A program made the translations under genes and the position numbers. A stretch of 64,000 nucleotides of DNA, taken from the NCBI GenBank assembly GCA_900314795.1, contig OMWP01000016.1, forward strand, positions 30,817 through 94,816, given 5' to 3'. Positions 16,265 through 25,126 of this stretch are shown piece by piece. The notes beneath the pieces are model-generated. The model did no database searches and had not been told where the DNA came from. It was given only the letters and a program-made list of their open reading frames with translations. The first letter of the stretch is position 1, and the number at the start of each line of letters is the position of its first letter. Source of the stretch: an uncultured Eubacteriales bacterium (GTDB taxonomy: Bacteria > Bacillota > Clostridia > Oscillospirales > Acutalibacteraceae).

Positions 16265-16377
16265 ATATAGGCGCAATGAACCGCCTGACCCACCACATCT
16301 TGATACCCATCAAAAACATATACAAAGATATTGGTGAAAAAGTTGTAAAATTTATGATAAAAATGTTACAGATTCCC

Positions 16378-16406
16378 TTGATTTTATCTGTATCATGGTA
16401 TATAAT
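16378..16406 (+). promoter_or_regulatory. Promoter of the division/cell-wall cluster
   Basis: TTGATT (16378-16383), 17-bp spacer and TATAAT (16401-16406). Confidence 0.75.
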
Positions 16407-16410
16407 AGGT

Positions 16411-16441
16411 TCATTGGTGGCGTTTAGTGTCATTTTGTGGC
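16411..16441 (+). promoter_or_regulatory. Probable MraZ operator (10-bp-spaced GTG boxes)
   Basis: GTGG at 16417, GTGT at 16427 and GTGG at 16437 sit exactly 10 bp apart, just after the -10 box and before mraZ. MraZ proteins are known to autorepress by binding short direct repeats at about 10-bp spacing (TGGG or AAAGTG types), so the position and period fit. Confidence 0.65.
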
Positions 16442-16478
16442 ATAAAATGTCTGATAAACAACAAAAGGAGGCGGCAGA

Positions 16479-16898
16479 ATGTTTTTAGGTACCAGCGATC
16501 ATCACCTTGACAGCAAGGGCAGAGTCATTCTGCCGACCGATTTCAGAGAACAGCTCGGCGAAAGCTTTTATATCACGATGGGCTTTAATCGTTGCGCTCA
16601 GGTGATGAGCGTCGAGGAGTTTGATCGACTGCGTGAGCAGATTCGTCAGCTGCCTGCTGATAAGGCACTTTCGCTCCAATATCTGCTGATCTCTCCCGCC
16701 AAGCTCGTCAGTCCCAACTCACAAGGCAGGATCATCATTCCGCAAAAGCTCCGTGAGGATGCCGGTCTCAGCGACGACGTCACCGTAGTCGGTATGGACT
16801 CGCGCATCGAGATCTGGGATAAGGCGACCTTCGATGACTTTATGGAACAGCAAAAACAGGCTTCTGTGAAAGAAGCACTCGAGCTGCTGCGTCTTTAA
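16479..16898 (+). CDS. mraZ: MraZ transcriptional regulator
   Basis: A 139-residue DNA-binding protein made of two SpoVT/AbrB-like domains, each with a DxKGR-like signature: DSKGRVILP near residue 12 and NSQGRIIIP near residue 85. MraZ forms rings that bind the direct repeats ahead of its own gene and controls the division cluster. AAAGGAGG lies seven bases before the ATG. It is the first gene of the cluster, downstream of a clear promoter and GTG-box operator. Confidence 0.96.
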   Translation: MFLGTSDHHLDSKGRVILPTDFREQLGESFYITMGFNRCAQVMSVEEFDRLREQIRQLPADKALSLQYLLISPAKLVSPNSQGRIIIPQKLREDAGLSDDVTVVGMDSRIEIWDKATFDDFMEQQKQASVKEALELLRL

Positions 16899-16969
16899 AT
16901 CGTCATTACGAGATCAGAACACGCGACGATCTTCATCAATAAAACCCTACAGAAAGTGAGTGTCTGCGC

Positions 16970-17893
16970 ATGGAGTTCAACCATGTTTCCGTGCTGCTGA
17001 ATGAGGCGGTCGATAGCTTGAATATCCGTGAAGACGGTATCTATGTCGACGGCACTGCCGGCGGCGGCGGACACTCTGCGGCGATCCTCTCGCATCTGAC
17101 GAGCGGAACGCTGTACAGCATCGATCAGGATCCCGACGCGATCGCGACCGTGACGGAGCGTTTCCGCGGCGACAACCGTTCTCGTATTATTGAAGGCAAC
17201 TTCGGCGATATGAGCAATCTCTTGCGTGATGCCGGGGTCAAAGCCGTAGACGGCGTACTGCTCGATATCGGGGTATCCTCCCATCAGCTCGACGTTGGCT
17301 CCCGCGGTTTTTCCTATCATGTGGACGCGCCGCTGGATATGCGCATGAGCCAAAGCGGCGAGACTGCCGCCGATCTGGTCAACACTCTTTCAGTCGGTGA
17401 GCTCAGCCGTATCCTCTCACTCTACGGCGAGGAAAAATACGCTTATTCCATCGCAAAGGGGATCGCGCGATACCGCGAGACAAAGCGGATCGAAACGACC
17501 TTGGAGCTGGCGGAGATCATCAAAGACAACGTGCCGCAAAAGGTGCGCCGCGACGGACATCCCGCCCGAAAATCCTTTCAGGCGATCCGCATCGCGGTCA
17601 ACCATGAGCTTGATGTGCTGGAAAGCGGCTTGGAAGGCGCTTTCGAGATGCTCAGCAAGGGCGGACGACTCAGCGTCATTACCTTCCATTCGCTGGAGGA
17701 TCGCATCGTCAAGCAGTTTATGCGCGACAAGGCGCAGGGCTGTACCTGCCCAAAAGACTTCCCGGTGTGTGTTTGCGGCAAAAAACCGCAGGTCAAGATC
17801 ATCACCCGCAAGCCGATCTGCCCCACTGACGAAGAAAATGAGCGTAATCCGAGGGCGCGTTCGGCAAAGCTGAGGGTTTGTGAAAGACTTTGA
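16970..17893 (+). CDS. rsmH: 16S rRNA (cytosine1402-N4)-methyltransferase
   Basis: A 307-residue SAM-dependent methyltransferase modifying C1402 of 16S rRNA. Recognisable blocks: HVSVLLNEAVDSL, the SAM motif VDGTAGGGGHS, GVLLDIGVSSHQLD, GFSYHVDAPLDMRM, RRDGHPARKSFQAIRIAVN and TFHSLEDRIVKQFM. A Cys-rich stretch (GCTCPKDFPVCVCGKKP) lies before the C-terminal end. Length is normal. The gap from mraZ contains a decayed REP-A repeat, and the ribosome site (AAAGTGAG) is weak and distant. Confidence 0.96.
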   Translation: MEFNHVSVLLNEAVDSLNIREDGIYVDGTAGGGGHSAAILSHLTSGTLYSIDQDPDAIATVTERFRGDNRSRIIEGNFGDMSNLLRDAGVKAVDGVLLDIGVSSHQLDVGSRGFSYHVDAPLDMRMSQSGETAADLVNTLSVGELSRILSLYGEEKYAYSIAKGIARYRETKRIETTLELAEIIKDNVPQKVRRDGHPARKSFQAIRIAVNHELDVLESGLEGAFEMLSKGGRLSVITFHSLEDRIVKQFMRDKAQGCTCPKDFPVCVCGKKPQVKIITRKPICPTDEENERNPRARSAKLRVCERL

Positions 17894-18052
17894 TAACAGT
17901 ATATATTTCCCTATCGGAAGTATAAGAAAAATATTCTGGCAAATTGAGCAAATTCATCATGTTTCCGTTCCATATTTGTACAGTTTTACTATGGACATCG
18001 GCAACAGTATATAGTAAAATAATAACAAGATTGTAATAATTATTCTACACAA

Positions 18053-18120
18053 GAAATTGTGATGAAATCTGCGATTCGACACATTATCCTGTGAATCGGA
18101 ATATAAAATGTCACAATTTC
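18053..18120. other. Nested inverted repeats in the leader of ftsL
   Basis: GAAATTGTGA (18053-18062) pairs perfectly with TCACAATTTC (18111-18120), and inside it CGATTCGACA pairs with TGTGAATCG (18090-18098) with one bulge. The rest of the gene-free stretch 17894-18246 is AT-rich; a weak TTTACT-N17-TATATA is the only promoter-like sequence noticed. Confidence 0.55.
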
Positions 18121-18246
18121 GGTTAAAATTAGATTACAGAATAATTACAGCAAAATTCATCAGATATCTACATCCATTCATATAAAACAGAAACAGAAAC
18201 CAAAGTGCTTGGAAGGCACGCGTTGAAAAGACATTCGGGGTGCATT

Positions 18247-18804
18247 ATGGCTTACTATTCGAGTAGCAGTAACGCCTATGATTTCACTCTCTTTGAAGAA
18301 GATTTTGATTCTTCCGAGAGAATGAGAGCACAGGCGGATGACCGTCCCTCTACAGAGGACGGCGGCACACAGCAGAATAAGAGCAGAAGCGAAGAACGCC
18401 GCGCCGAGTCCGAGGCGAAGATCAAGCGCATGCGCAGACGCAGGTCCAATATCGCGCGTATCGCGATCGGCGTCGTATTCGGTATCGCTGTCGCGTTCAT
18501 CGTCGCTTCCATTATTCACGGACAGGTTCAGCTCACCGAGCTCAATCAGCAGATCTCGGACGCGAAGGCGCAGCTGGCAGAGCAGCAGAGTGTGTACACG
18601 CAGCTGGAGATGAAGGTCGATTCTTCCATCTCCACCTCCGTAGTAGAGGACTACGCAAAAAACAATCTCAAAATGAATAAGGCGACCAACTCCCAGAAGG
18701 AGTTTATACAGCTTTCCGACAGCGATAAGGCAGAGGTCACTCTCAGCAAGGACAAGAATATTTTTGAAACGATTGCAGAGGCGGTTTCTTCCTTATGGTC
18801 ATGA
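18247..18804 (+). CDS. ftsL: FtsL-like septum protein
   Basis: A 185-residue bitopic protein between rsmH and the division transpeptidase, the usual place of ftsL. A long charged cytoplasmic segment with an Arg-rich stretch (KRMRRRRSN) is followed by one membrane helix (about 75-98) and a short coiled coil (LTELNQQISDAKAQLAEQQ). The end (VVEDYAKNNLKMNKATN) matches the conserved FtsL tail region where positions follow the pattern of leucine-zipper divisome proteins. It likely pairs with DivIC and FtsQ in the divisome. Assigned by topology and position, since FtsL sequences are poorly conserved. The start at 18247 has GGGGTG before it. Confidence 0.8.
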   Translation: MAYYSSSSNAYDFTLFEEDFDSSERMRAQADDRPSTEDGGTQQNKSRSEERRAESEAKIKRMRRRRSNIARIAIGVVFGIAVAFIVASIIHGQVQLTELNQQISDAKAQLAEQQSVYTQLEMKVDSSISTSVVEDYAKNNLKMNKATNSQKEFIQLSDSDKAEVTLSKDKNIFETIAEAVSSLWS

Positions 18805-18845
18805 TTTGGTATATATTGAAAGCGTTTGAATAGAATGTAGATGTG

Positions 18846-18875
18846 ATAAGAGTTGAGATTTATCTTAACTCTTAT
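18846..18875 (+). terminator. Hairpin after ftsL, possibly an attenuator
   Basis: ATAAGAGTT pairs with AACTCTTAT and the stem extends inward; only TCGTGTTTTAT follows, so termination may be partial. Confidence 0.5.
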
Positions 18876-19037
18876 TCGTGTTTTATAGAATATTGATTTT
18901 TGGTTGCCGCGGCAGCAGTCGGCGCTCCAAGGTCGGTCAAATTCCGACAAATATCGGAGCAAAATCGCTGTAAAATTCAGATCGGTCAAACGGTAAAAAT
19001 CGTTTGACTTACCCGATGAAGAAAGGAGAAATCGCTT

Positions 19038-21362
19038 ATGGGTGCTAACCAAAAGCTCAGAAGAAGAACCGTATGGCTTTTGATTATTATCTTGGCGGTT
19101 GGATTCGGCGCGGTCATCACCCGACTGGCTTTCTTACAGCTGGTCCAGGGCGAAGAACTCCAGCGCAGAGCGATTGAACAGCAGCTTTCGGATACCCCCG
19201 TATCCGCTAAGCGCGGCACGATATATGACACCAAGGGCAAGATCCTCGCCCAGTCCGCCTCCGTATGGCAGGTGGTCATGGCGCCCGCGTATTTTGACGA
19301 CGGCGCGGATGGTGAGGAACAGCGCCGCTTTGTCGCAAAGCGCCTGCATGAGATCTTAGGCGTGGATGAAAACGAGACCTATGAGGAAACCACGCAGAAC
19401 ACCTACTATGTTTCCGTCAAGCGTAAGGTGGAAACCTCCGAAAAAGAGCAGATCATCGAGCTGCAAAACGAGCTCGCCGAAAAATACCAGAAATCCGGTA
19501 TCATCTCGCTGCTCGACGACTATAAGCGCTATTATCCCTACAGCGACCTCGCGTCCTCGGTCATCGGCTTCACCGGCTCCGAGGATCAGGGACTGTCGGG
19601 TGTTGAGTTCCAGTACAACGAATATCTTTCCGGTACGCCCGGACGAATCGTCTCGGCGCAAAACGGCGTCCAGACGGAAATGCCCTTTGACTATAACCAG
19701 AACATCGGCGCGATCGACGGCAGCTCTCTGGTGCTGACGATCGACGAGACCGTCCAGAGCATCGTCGAAAAGTACATGAAGCAGGGCGTTATCGATCATA
19801 ACGTCCATGAGCGCGGCGTTTGCATCGTCATGGACGTCAATAACGGCGAGGTGCTCGCAATGGCGTCGGTCAACGGCTTTGACTTGAACAAGCCGTATGC
19901 CATCAGTGATGACCAGCAAAAGGAGATCGACGCGATCGATACCGAGTATCTGGTCAAACATGATTATATCGAAGAGGGCGTTGATCCCTACAAGCTCAGC
20001 GAATCCAAGAAGAAAGAGCTGATCGAAAAGGCAAAGGCGGAGGCGAACAGCGCGGCGCTGGCGCGTAACTGGCGTAACAAGGCGATCTCCGACACCTACT
20101 ATCCCGGTTCCGTCTTCAAGATGGTCACCCTGTCGATGGCGCTGCAGGAGGGCGTGGTCAATGAGAACAGCCGCTTCGGCTGCTCCGGCGCGTTCCAGCT
20201 GTATAACGATACCATCCACTGTCATAACACTGCCGGTCACGGCTCCCAGACCTATCAGGAATGTCTGTGGAACTCCTGTAACCCCGGCTTCATCCAGATC
20301 GGTCAGCTGGTCGGCAAGGAAAAATTCTGGGATTATTACCAGGCGTTCGGCTTCTCCGACAAAACAGGCATCGACCTGCCCGGCGAATCCGACGACCAGT
20401 TCTTTATCCACGACGGCGTAGAGGGCAACATGCTCGACACCGACCTGGCGGTTGCCTCCTTCGGTCAGAACTTCTCGATCACCCCGATCCAAATGATCAC
20501 CGCGGCGAGCGCTGTCGCAAACGGCGGCAGGATCGTACAGCCCCATGTCGTTAAGCAGATCCTTGATTCCAACGGCAAGGTCGTCAAAAATACATCTACC
20601 GAGACAAAACGTCAGGTCATCTCCGAATCCGTTTCCAAGGAAATGTGCGGAATTTTGGAGGAGAACGCGACGACCGGTTCCGGTAAAAACGGTTACGTTG
20701 CCGGCTATCGCGTCGGCGGTAAGACCGGTACCTCCGAGAAACTCATCGACGTCAATGACGACGGCTCGGACGACTATATCGCCTCCTTCTGCGGCTTTGC
20801 GCCCGCCAACAATCCGCAGTACGCGGCACTGGTATTCTTTGACGCGCCTTTGGGCGGCAGCTACTACGGCTCCGAGGTCGCGGCTCCCGTATTCGCGAGC
20901 ATCATGAGCGAGGTTCTGCCGTATCTCGACGTCGCGGCACAGTACACCGACGAAGAGATGAGCAACATCGATACCGCGGCAGGCTCCTACACCGGTCAGA
21001 GTATCGAGGACGCGACCAAGGCGGCTGAGGCAGACGGCTTCACCGTAACGGTCAAGGGCGAGGGCTCGACAGTCATCTCCCAGAGCCCGGCTACCGGCGC
21101 TTCGATCCCGACGGGCGGCACGATCGTCCTGTATACCGACCAGAGCGCTTCCACCGATAAGGTCACGGTTCCGAACTTTGTCGGAATGGGCGTATCGGAG
21201 GTCAACGGACTCGCCGCTGCCAACAACCTGAACGTCAGCATGACGGGCATGGTATCCTCCTCGGACGGTACCTCGACTTCACAGAGTATCCCCGAGGGCA
21301 ATCAGGTCGCGCCGGGTACGGTCATCACCGTTACCTTCAGCAGCAGCGGCATAGCAGATTAG
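19038..21362 (+). CDS. Class B penicillin-binding protein with two PASTA domains (FtsI/SpoVD type)
   Basis: A 774-residue septal transpeptidase that cross-links peptidoglycan with FtsW. N-terminal membrane helix at about 10-30, a dimerisation domain, and the transpeptidase domain with Ser near 357 in YPGSVFKM (SxxK), SCN near 412 and KTGT near 562. Two PASTA domains close the protein (about 650-705 and 710-772), a feature of PBP2x and SpoVD. The ribosome site AAAGGAG is good. Within this division cluster it is most likely the vegetative FtsI; SpoVD is the alternative if the organism sporulates. Confidence 0.93.
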   Translation: MGANQKLRRRTVWLLIIILAVGFGAVITRLAFLQLVQGEELQRRAIEQQLSDTPVSAKRGTIYDTKGKILAQSASVWQVVMAPAYFDDGADGEEQRRFVAKRLHEILGVDENETYEETTQNTYYVSVKRKVETSEKEQIIELQNELAEKYQKSGIISLLDDYKRYYPYSDLASSVIGFTGSEDQGLSGVEFQYNEYLSGTPGRIVSAQNGVQTEMPFDYNQNIGAIDGSSLVLTIDETVQSIVEKYMKQGVIDHNVHERGVCIVMDVNNGEVLAMASVNGFDLNKPYAISDDQQKEIDAIDTEYLVKHDYIEEGVDPYKLSESKKKELIEKAKAEANSAALARNWRNKAISDTYYPGSVFKMVTLSMALQEGVVNENSRFGCSGAFQLYNDTIHCHNTAGHGSQTYQECLWNSCNPGFIQIGQLVGKEKFWDYYQAFGFSDKTGIDLPGESDDQFFIHDGVEGNMLDTDLAVASFGQNFSITPIQMITAASAVANGGRIVQPHVVKQILDSNGKVVKNTSTETKRQVISESVSKEMCGILEENATTGSGKNGYVAGYRVGGKTGTSEKLIDVNDDGSDDYIASFCGFAPANNPQYAALVFFDAPLGGSYYGSEVAAPVFASIMSEVLPYLDVAAQYTDEEMSNIDTAAGSYTGQSIEDATKAAEADGFTVTVKGEGSTVISQSPATGASIPTGGTIVLYTDQSASTDKVTVPNFVGMGVSEVNGLAAANNLNVSMTGMVSSSDGTSTSQSIPEGNQVAPGTVITVTFSSSGIAD

Positions 21363-21425
21363 TGAAGAGTGAAGAATGAAGAATGAAGAGTGAAGGGCGG
21401 GACACCCGCACCCGATCGGTATTCA
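21363..21425. repeat. Short-tandem-repeat-tailed intergenic element (copy 2)
   Basis: Repeats of GAAGAGTGAAGAAT run from just after the stop codon, then GGGCGGGACACCCGCACCC. On the other strand the core reads GGGTGCGGGTGTCCCGCC, matching the elements at 12241 and 23830. Confidence 0.7.
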
Positions 21426-21499
21426 AGATTTACCGATGGGATAGGTTGCTCGTTTATTAGCTCATCAATGAAATAGAACACAAAAAATGAGGTGTAAAA

Positions 21500-22525
21500 A
21501 TGGAGACAGGTTTATGGGCGTTCGGTGTGGCTGTGGTATCATTTGCCATCACCGCCGTGATCGGAAAGTTTTTGATCCCTTTCCTCCACAAACTGAACTT
21601 CGGTCAGACGATCTTAGAGGAAGGACCGAAATGGCATAAAAACAAACAGGGTACCCCCACGATGGGCGGTATCATGTTCATCATCGGTATCGTCATCGCG
21701 ACGACCGCGGGCGTACTGCTGTACGCGGTCGGTCATGGGATGGATTCCGTGAGCTTCTTTGTGTTTATCGGTTTGATCTACGCACTGATGAACGGCGCCA
21801 TCGGCTTTATCGACGATTATGTCAAGGTCGTCAAAAAGCGCAATCTCGGTCTGACCGCGATCCAGAAGCTCGTCCTGCAGTTCTTAGCCGCGGCGATCTA
21901 TCTGTTCCTGATGCACCTGTGTAAGGATAATACCCAGATCCTGATCCCCTTTGTCAACCACTATGTCGAGCTCGGGTTCTTCTACTATATCATCATGGCG
22001 ATCGCACTGGTTGCGATCGTCAACGCGGTCAACCTGACCGACGGTATCGACGGACTGGACGGTTCGATCACCTTCTTTGCCTGTCTGTTTATGATGCTGA
22101 TCGCCAATGTATTGGGCGATCACACGGCAAACGTGCTGTATACCGCGGCAGGCGCCGGCGGATGTCTGGGCTTTCTCGTGTGGAACTTCCATCCTGCCAA
22201 GTGCTTTATGGGCGATACCGGTTCGCTGTTCCTCGGCGGCATGGTATGTTCGATGGCGTTTGCGATGGATATGCACTTCATGCTGCTGTTGATCGCGCTG
22301 ACCTATCTGCTCGAGATGCTGTCCGTCGTATTGCAGGTCTCCTACTTCAAGCTGACCCACGGTAAGCGCCTGTTCAAAATGTCGCCGATCCACCATCATT
22401 TTGAAATGTGCGGTTGGTCGGAGACAAAGATCGTCTGTGTGTTCTCCGCGTTCACCGCTGTTTGCGGTCTGGCGGCACTGTTGCTGGTGATCTTCGGGAT
22501 CGCCATGGGAACACCGGCGGTGTGA
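21500..22525 (+). CDS. mraY: Phospho-N-acetylmuramoyl-pentapeptide transferase
   Basis: A 341-residue polytopic enzyme making lipid I from UDP-MurNAc-pentapeptide and undecaprenyl phosphate. Conserved blocks: GTPTMGG, FIDDYVKVVKKRN with the DD pair, NLTDGIDGLDGS, FMGDTGSLFLGG and the HHHFE loop (IHHHFEMCGWSE). About ten membrane helices. GAGGTG precedes the start. It is followed directly by ftsW with no murD between them. Confidence 0.97.
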   Translation: METGLWAFGVAVVSFAITAVIGKFLIPFLHKLNFGQTILEEGPKWHKNKQGTPTMGGIMFIIGIVIATTAGVLLYAVGHGMDSVSFFVFIGLIYALMNGAIGFIDDYVKVVKKRNLGLTAIQKLVLQFLAAAIYLFLMHLCKDNTQILIPFVNHYVELGFFYYIIMAIALVAIVNAVNLTDGIDGLDGSITFFACLFMMLIANVLGDHTANVLYTAAGAGGCLGFLVWNFHPAKCFMGDTGSLFLGGMVCSMAFAMDMHFMLLLIALTYLLEMLSVVLQVSYFKLTHGKRLFKMSPIHHHFEMCGWSETKIVCVFSAFTAVCGLAALLLVIFGIAMGTPAV

Positions 22526-22536
22526 TCCTCCCAAAC

Positions 22537-22580
22537 CATTGAGCGAGCTCCGACATGATCGGAGTGCAGCGATCTCAACC
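22537..22580. repeat. REP-A variant between mraY and ftsW
   Basis: CATTGAGCGAGCTCCGA...TCGGAG...GCGATCTCAACC keeps the outer ends and the inverted inner pair of REP-A. Confidence 0.6.
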
Positions 22581-22603
22581 TATCGAATGAAGGAATGAGG
22601 CAT

Positions 22604-23827
22604 ATGTCAACAATCGAAAACACCTCGCGCCGCAGGGCGCGGGATTATGAGCGTGATCGTCGTGCCTCTGACAATAGAGGCAGACGAAAAATCAATTTCT
22701 CGCTGCTGAACATCGGTAAAGGTATCGACATCCCCTTTGTACTGCTGATACTGGTACTGCTCACCATCGGTATCACCATGATGTTCTCTGCAAGCTATCC
22801 GGTCGCCTATTATGAGATCGGCGACAGCTATTATTATCTGAAACGTCAGCTCCTGTTCGCGCTGATCGGTTTGGCGATCATGTTCGGTATCTCCTTCTTG
22901 GATTACCACTATTATCATCGCTTCGCCGCGATCATCCTCGGACTGAGTTATTTTGCACTGCTCCTGGTTTTGGTACTGCCGTCGCAGGAGGGCGGCGTAC
23001 ACCGATGGATCGGATTCGGTGCGTTCGGTATCCAGGCGTCGGAGATCAGTAAATTTGCGATCATCCTGTTTTTGGCGCATTGGGGCAGCCGGTACTATGA
23101 TCGGATGGATACGTTCAAATTCGGTATCCTGCCCGGCGCGGCGGTATTCCTCTCCACCGCGCTGCTGCTGCTGTTCGAACCGCATTACTCCTGTATTGTT
23201 ATCATCGGTATCCTCACGGTCGTCATGCTCTATGTATCGGGCATCAAGGTCAAGTGGCTTGCCATCGGCGCGGCGATCCTCGCGGTGCTGATCCTGCTTT
23301 TGTGGGTGACCGGTATGCTGACCTACGCGATGGAGCGTATGGACGGCTGGGGTCAGGCTTTGAATGAAGATCTTGACCGTGAGATGTGGAACAGTACATG
23401 GCAGACGCGTAACAGCCTGTATGCGATCGGTTCGGGCGGACTGTTCGGACTGGGTCTCGGACAGAGCCGACAAAAATATCTGTACTTACCCGAGCCGCAG
23501 AATGACTTTATCTTCGCCATCGTGTGCGAGGAACTGGGGCTGGTCGGCGCGGTCATCATCCTGCTGATCTTTGCGCTGTTGGTATGGCGCGGCGTTATCA
23601 TTGCGCTGCGCGCGCGCGACCGCTTTGGAAAGCTGCTCGGTATCGGCTTGATCAGTCATATCGGACTGCAGGTCATATTGAATATTCTGGTTATCACGGA
23701 CTGGCTGCCCAACACGGGTATCTCCCTGCCGTTCTTCAGCTACGGCGGCTCCTCGCTGCTGACGCTGATGTTTGAGATGGGCGTTATCCTGTCGATATCC
23801 AGATCGTCGAACATTGAAAAGAGCTAA
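22604..23827 (+). CDS. ftsW: SEDS-family peptidoglycan glycosyltransferase FtsW
   Basis: A 407-residue membrane protein with a basic N-terminal tail and about ten helices. SEDS signatures: ASYPVAYYEIGDSYYYLKRQ, QEGGVHRWIGFG, EISKFAIILFLA, LPEPQNDFIFAIVCEELGL and PNTGISLPFFSYGGSSLL. It polymerises lipid II at the septum together with the class B PBP encoded upstream. The start at 22604 is preferred over the ATG at 22595, which overlaps the AAGGAA ribosome site. RodA is the alternative name, but the cluster context favours FtsW. Confidence 0.93.
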   Translation: MSTIENTSRRRARDYERDRRASDNRGRRKINFSLLNIGKGIDIPFVLLILVLLTIGITMMFSASYPVAYYEIGDSYYYLKRQLLFALIGLAIMFGISFLDYHYYHRFAAIILGLSYFALLLVLVLPSQEGGVHRWIGFGAFGIQASEISKFAIILFLAHWGSRYYDRMDTFKFGILPGAAVFLSTALLLLFEPHYSCIVIIGILTVVMLYVSGIKVKWLAIGAAILAVLILLLWVTGMLTYAMERMDGWGQALNEDLDREMWNSTWQTRNSLYAIGSGGLFGLGLGQSRQKYLYLPEPQNDFIFAIVCEELGLVGAVIILLIFALLVWRGVIIALRARDRFGKLLGIGLISHIGLQVILNILVITDWLPNTGISLPFFSYGGSSLLTLMFEMGVILSISRSSNIEKS

Positions 23828-23829
23828 TT

Positions 23830-23983
23830 TTAATGAGGAATTAGGAATAAGGAATTGAAGAAAACGCGTAACCGCGTTTTGATTCCTGTATCATTGGAAT
23901 GATGCGTATCCTCTGCTTTACCAATGGGTGTGGGCAACGCCCACCATTCATTCCTAATTTCTAATTACTAATTCCTAATTAAC
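23830..23983. repeat. Intergenic element with inverted short-tandem-repeat ends (copy 3)
   Basis: The left array repeats GGAATTAGGAATAAGGAATT (23833-23857) and the right array (23947-23982) repeats its reverse complement (ATTCCTAATT). The core includes GGGTGTGGGCAACGCCC and ACCATTCATTCC, related to copies 1 and 2. Confidence 0.75.
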
Positions 23984-23997
23984 AAACGGAGTTTATT

Positions 23998-25122
23998 ATG
24001 AAAGTATTACTCGCCGGCGGCGGTACCGCCGGACACATCAATCCCGCCATTGCGATCGCGGGCTATATCAAAAAGATGGAGCCGGATGCAGAGATTTTGT
24101 TCATCGGCAACCGTGACGGCATGGAACAGCGCCTGGTCAAGCAGGCGGGTTTCCCGATCAAATCCGTCGTGATCACCGGCTTCAAGCGCAGCCTCTCGCC
24201 GAAGAACATGATTCACAATATTAAGACAGTGGCTTATTCCTTTGAATCCCGCTCGAAGGCGAAGAAGATCATCAAGGAGTTTGACCCCGATATCTGTATC
24301 GGCACGGGCGGCTATGTCAGCGGTCCTGTCATTCTCGCGGCGTGCAATCTCGGCTACAAGGCGATCATCCACGAGCAGAACGCCTATCCCGGCGTGACCA
24401 ATAAGATGCTGGCGAAATCCGTCAATCGCGTCATGCTCGCGAACGAGGACGCCAAGAGCCGTTTTTCGGACAAGGCGCATTTCGTCCTGACGGGCAACCC
24501 GATCCGCCCCGCGATCCTTTCCACCAAGCACGATGAGGCAAAGGCGAAGCTGGGGCTGGATGACAGCAAGCCGATCATCCTCTCCTTCGGCGGATCCTTG
24601 GGTGCGGAGTGCATCAATCGCTCGATGGCGGAGCTGATCGCGCGTTCCGCAAAGGACAAAAAATATCATCATATCCACGCCTACGGACAGCAGGGCACAT
24701 GGATGCCCGATCTGCTCAAGTCCATGGGCGTTGACCCCAAAGATTACGATAATCTTGATATCAGACAATATATCGACAATATGGACGAATGTCTGGCGGC
24801 GTGCGATCTGGTAGTATCACGCGCGGGCGCGATCACCCTTTCCGAAGTGCAGGCAAAGGGCAGACCCGCGGTGCTGATTCCCTCGCCGTTTGTCGCGGAG
24901 AACCACCAGTACCACAACGCAATGTCCATGGTGAACAAAAAGGCGGCGAAGCTGATCGAGCAGGCTGACCTTACGGGCGAGCTGTTGATCGAGACCGTCG
25001 ACAGCATGCTTACCGACAAGTCCGTGCTCGAAGAATACCGCCAAAATGCCCAGAAAATGGCGATCACCGACGCGAACGAACGAATCTATCAGACAATTAA
25101 GGAAGTATTGGCAGAAGGCTGA
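23998..25122 (+). CDS. murG: UDP-GlcNAc:lipid I N-acetylglucosaminyltransferase
   Basis: A 374-residue peripheral membrane glycosyltransferase (GT28) converting lipid I to lipid II. N-terminal GGGTAGHINPA binds the acceptor side; CIGTGGYVSGP, IIHEQNAYPG, LSFGGSLGAECINR and CDLVVSRAGAITLSEV are diagnostic blocks, with the last binding UDP. Length is normal for clostridia. Confidence 0.97.
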   Translation: MKVLLAGGGTAGHINPAIAIAGYIKKMEPDAEILFIGNRDGMEQRLVKQAGFPIKSVVITGFKRSLSPKNMIHNIKTVAYSFESRSKAKKIIKEFDPDICIGTGGYVSGPVILAACNLGYKAIIHEQNAYPGVTNKMLAKSVNRVMLANEDAKSRFSDKAHFVLTGNPIRPAILSTKHDEAKAKLGLDDSKPIILSFGGSLGAECINRSMAELIARSAKDKKYHHIHAYGQQGTWMPDLLKSMGVDPKDYDNLDIRQYIDNMDECLAACDLVVSRAGAITLSEVQAKGRPAVLIPSPFVAENHQYHNAMSMVNKKAAKLIEQADLTGELLIETVDSMLTDKSVLEEYRQNAQKMAITDANERIYQTIKEVLAEG

Positions 25123-25126
25123 TACT

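Larger units (their letters stand above)
15400..16270. repeat. Repeat-dense intergenic block
   Basis: The gene-free stretch 15352-16478 is built of short repeats. Heptamer-like arrays of TTAGGAGTGAGGAG lie at 15402-15430 and 15752-15786; GTAGGGGAGG hairpins are at about 15453, 15502 and 15808; GTAGGGTACGGC modules are at 15585, 15661, 15736 and (inverted) 16021-16053. No reading frame here looks genuine. From 16280 the sequence becomes AT-rich and holds the promoter of the next cluster. Confidence 0.75.

Noticed and set aside
19356-20546. 396-codon minus-strand frame opposite the PBP gene
   Set aside because: Antisense shadow of a gene with intact SxxK, SCN and KTGT motifs.
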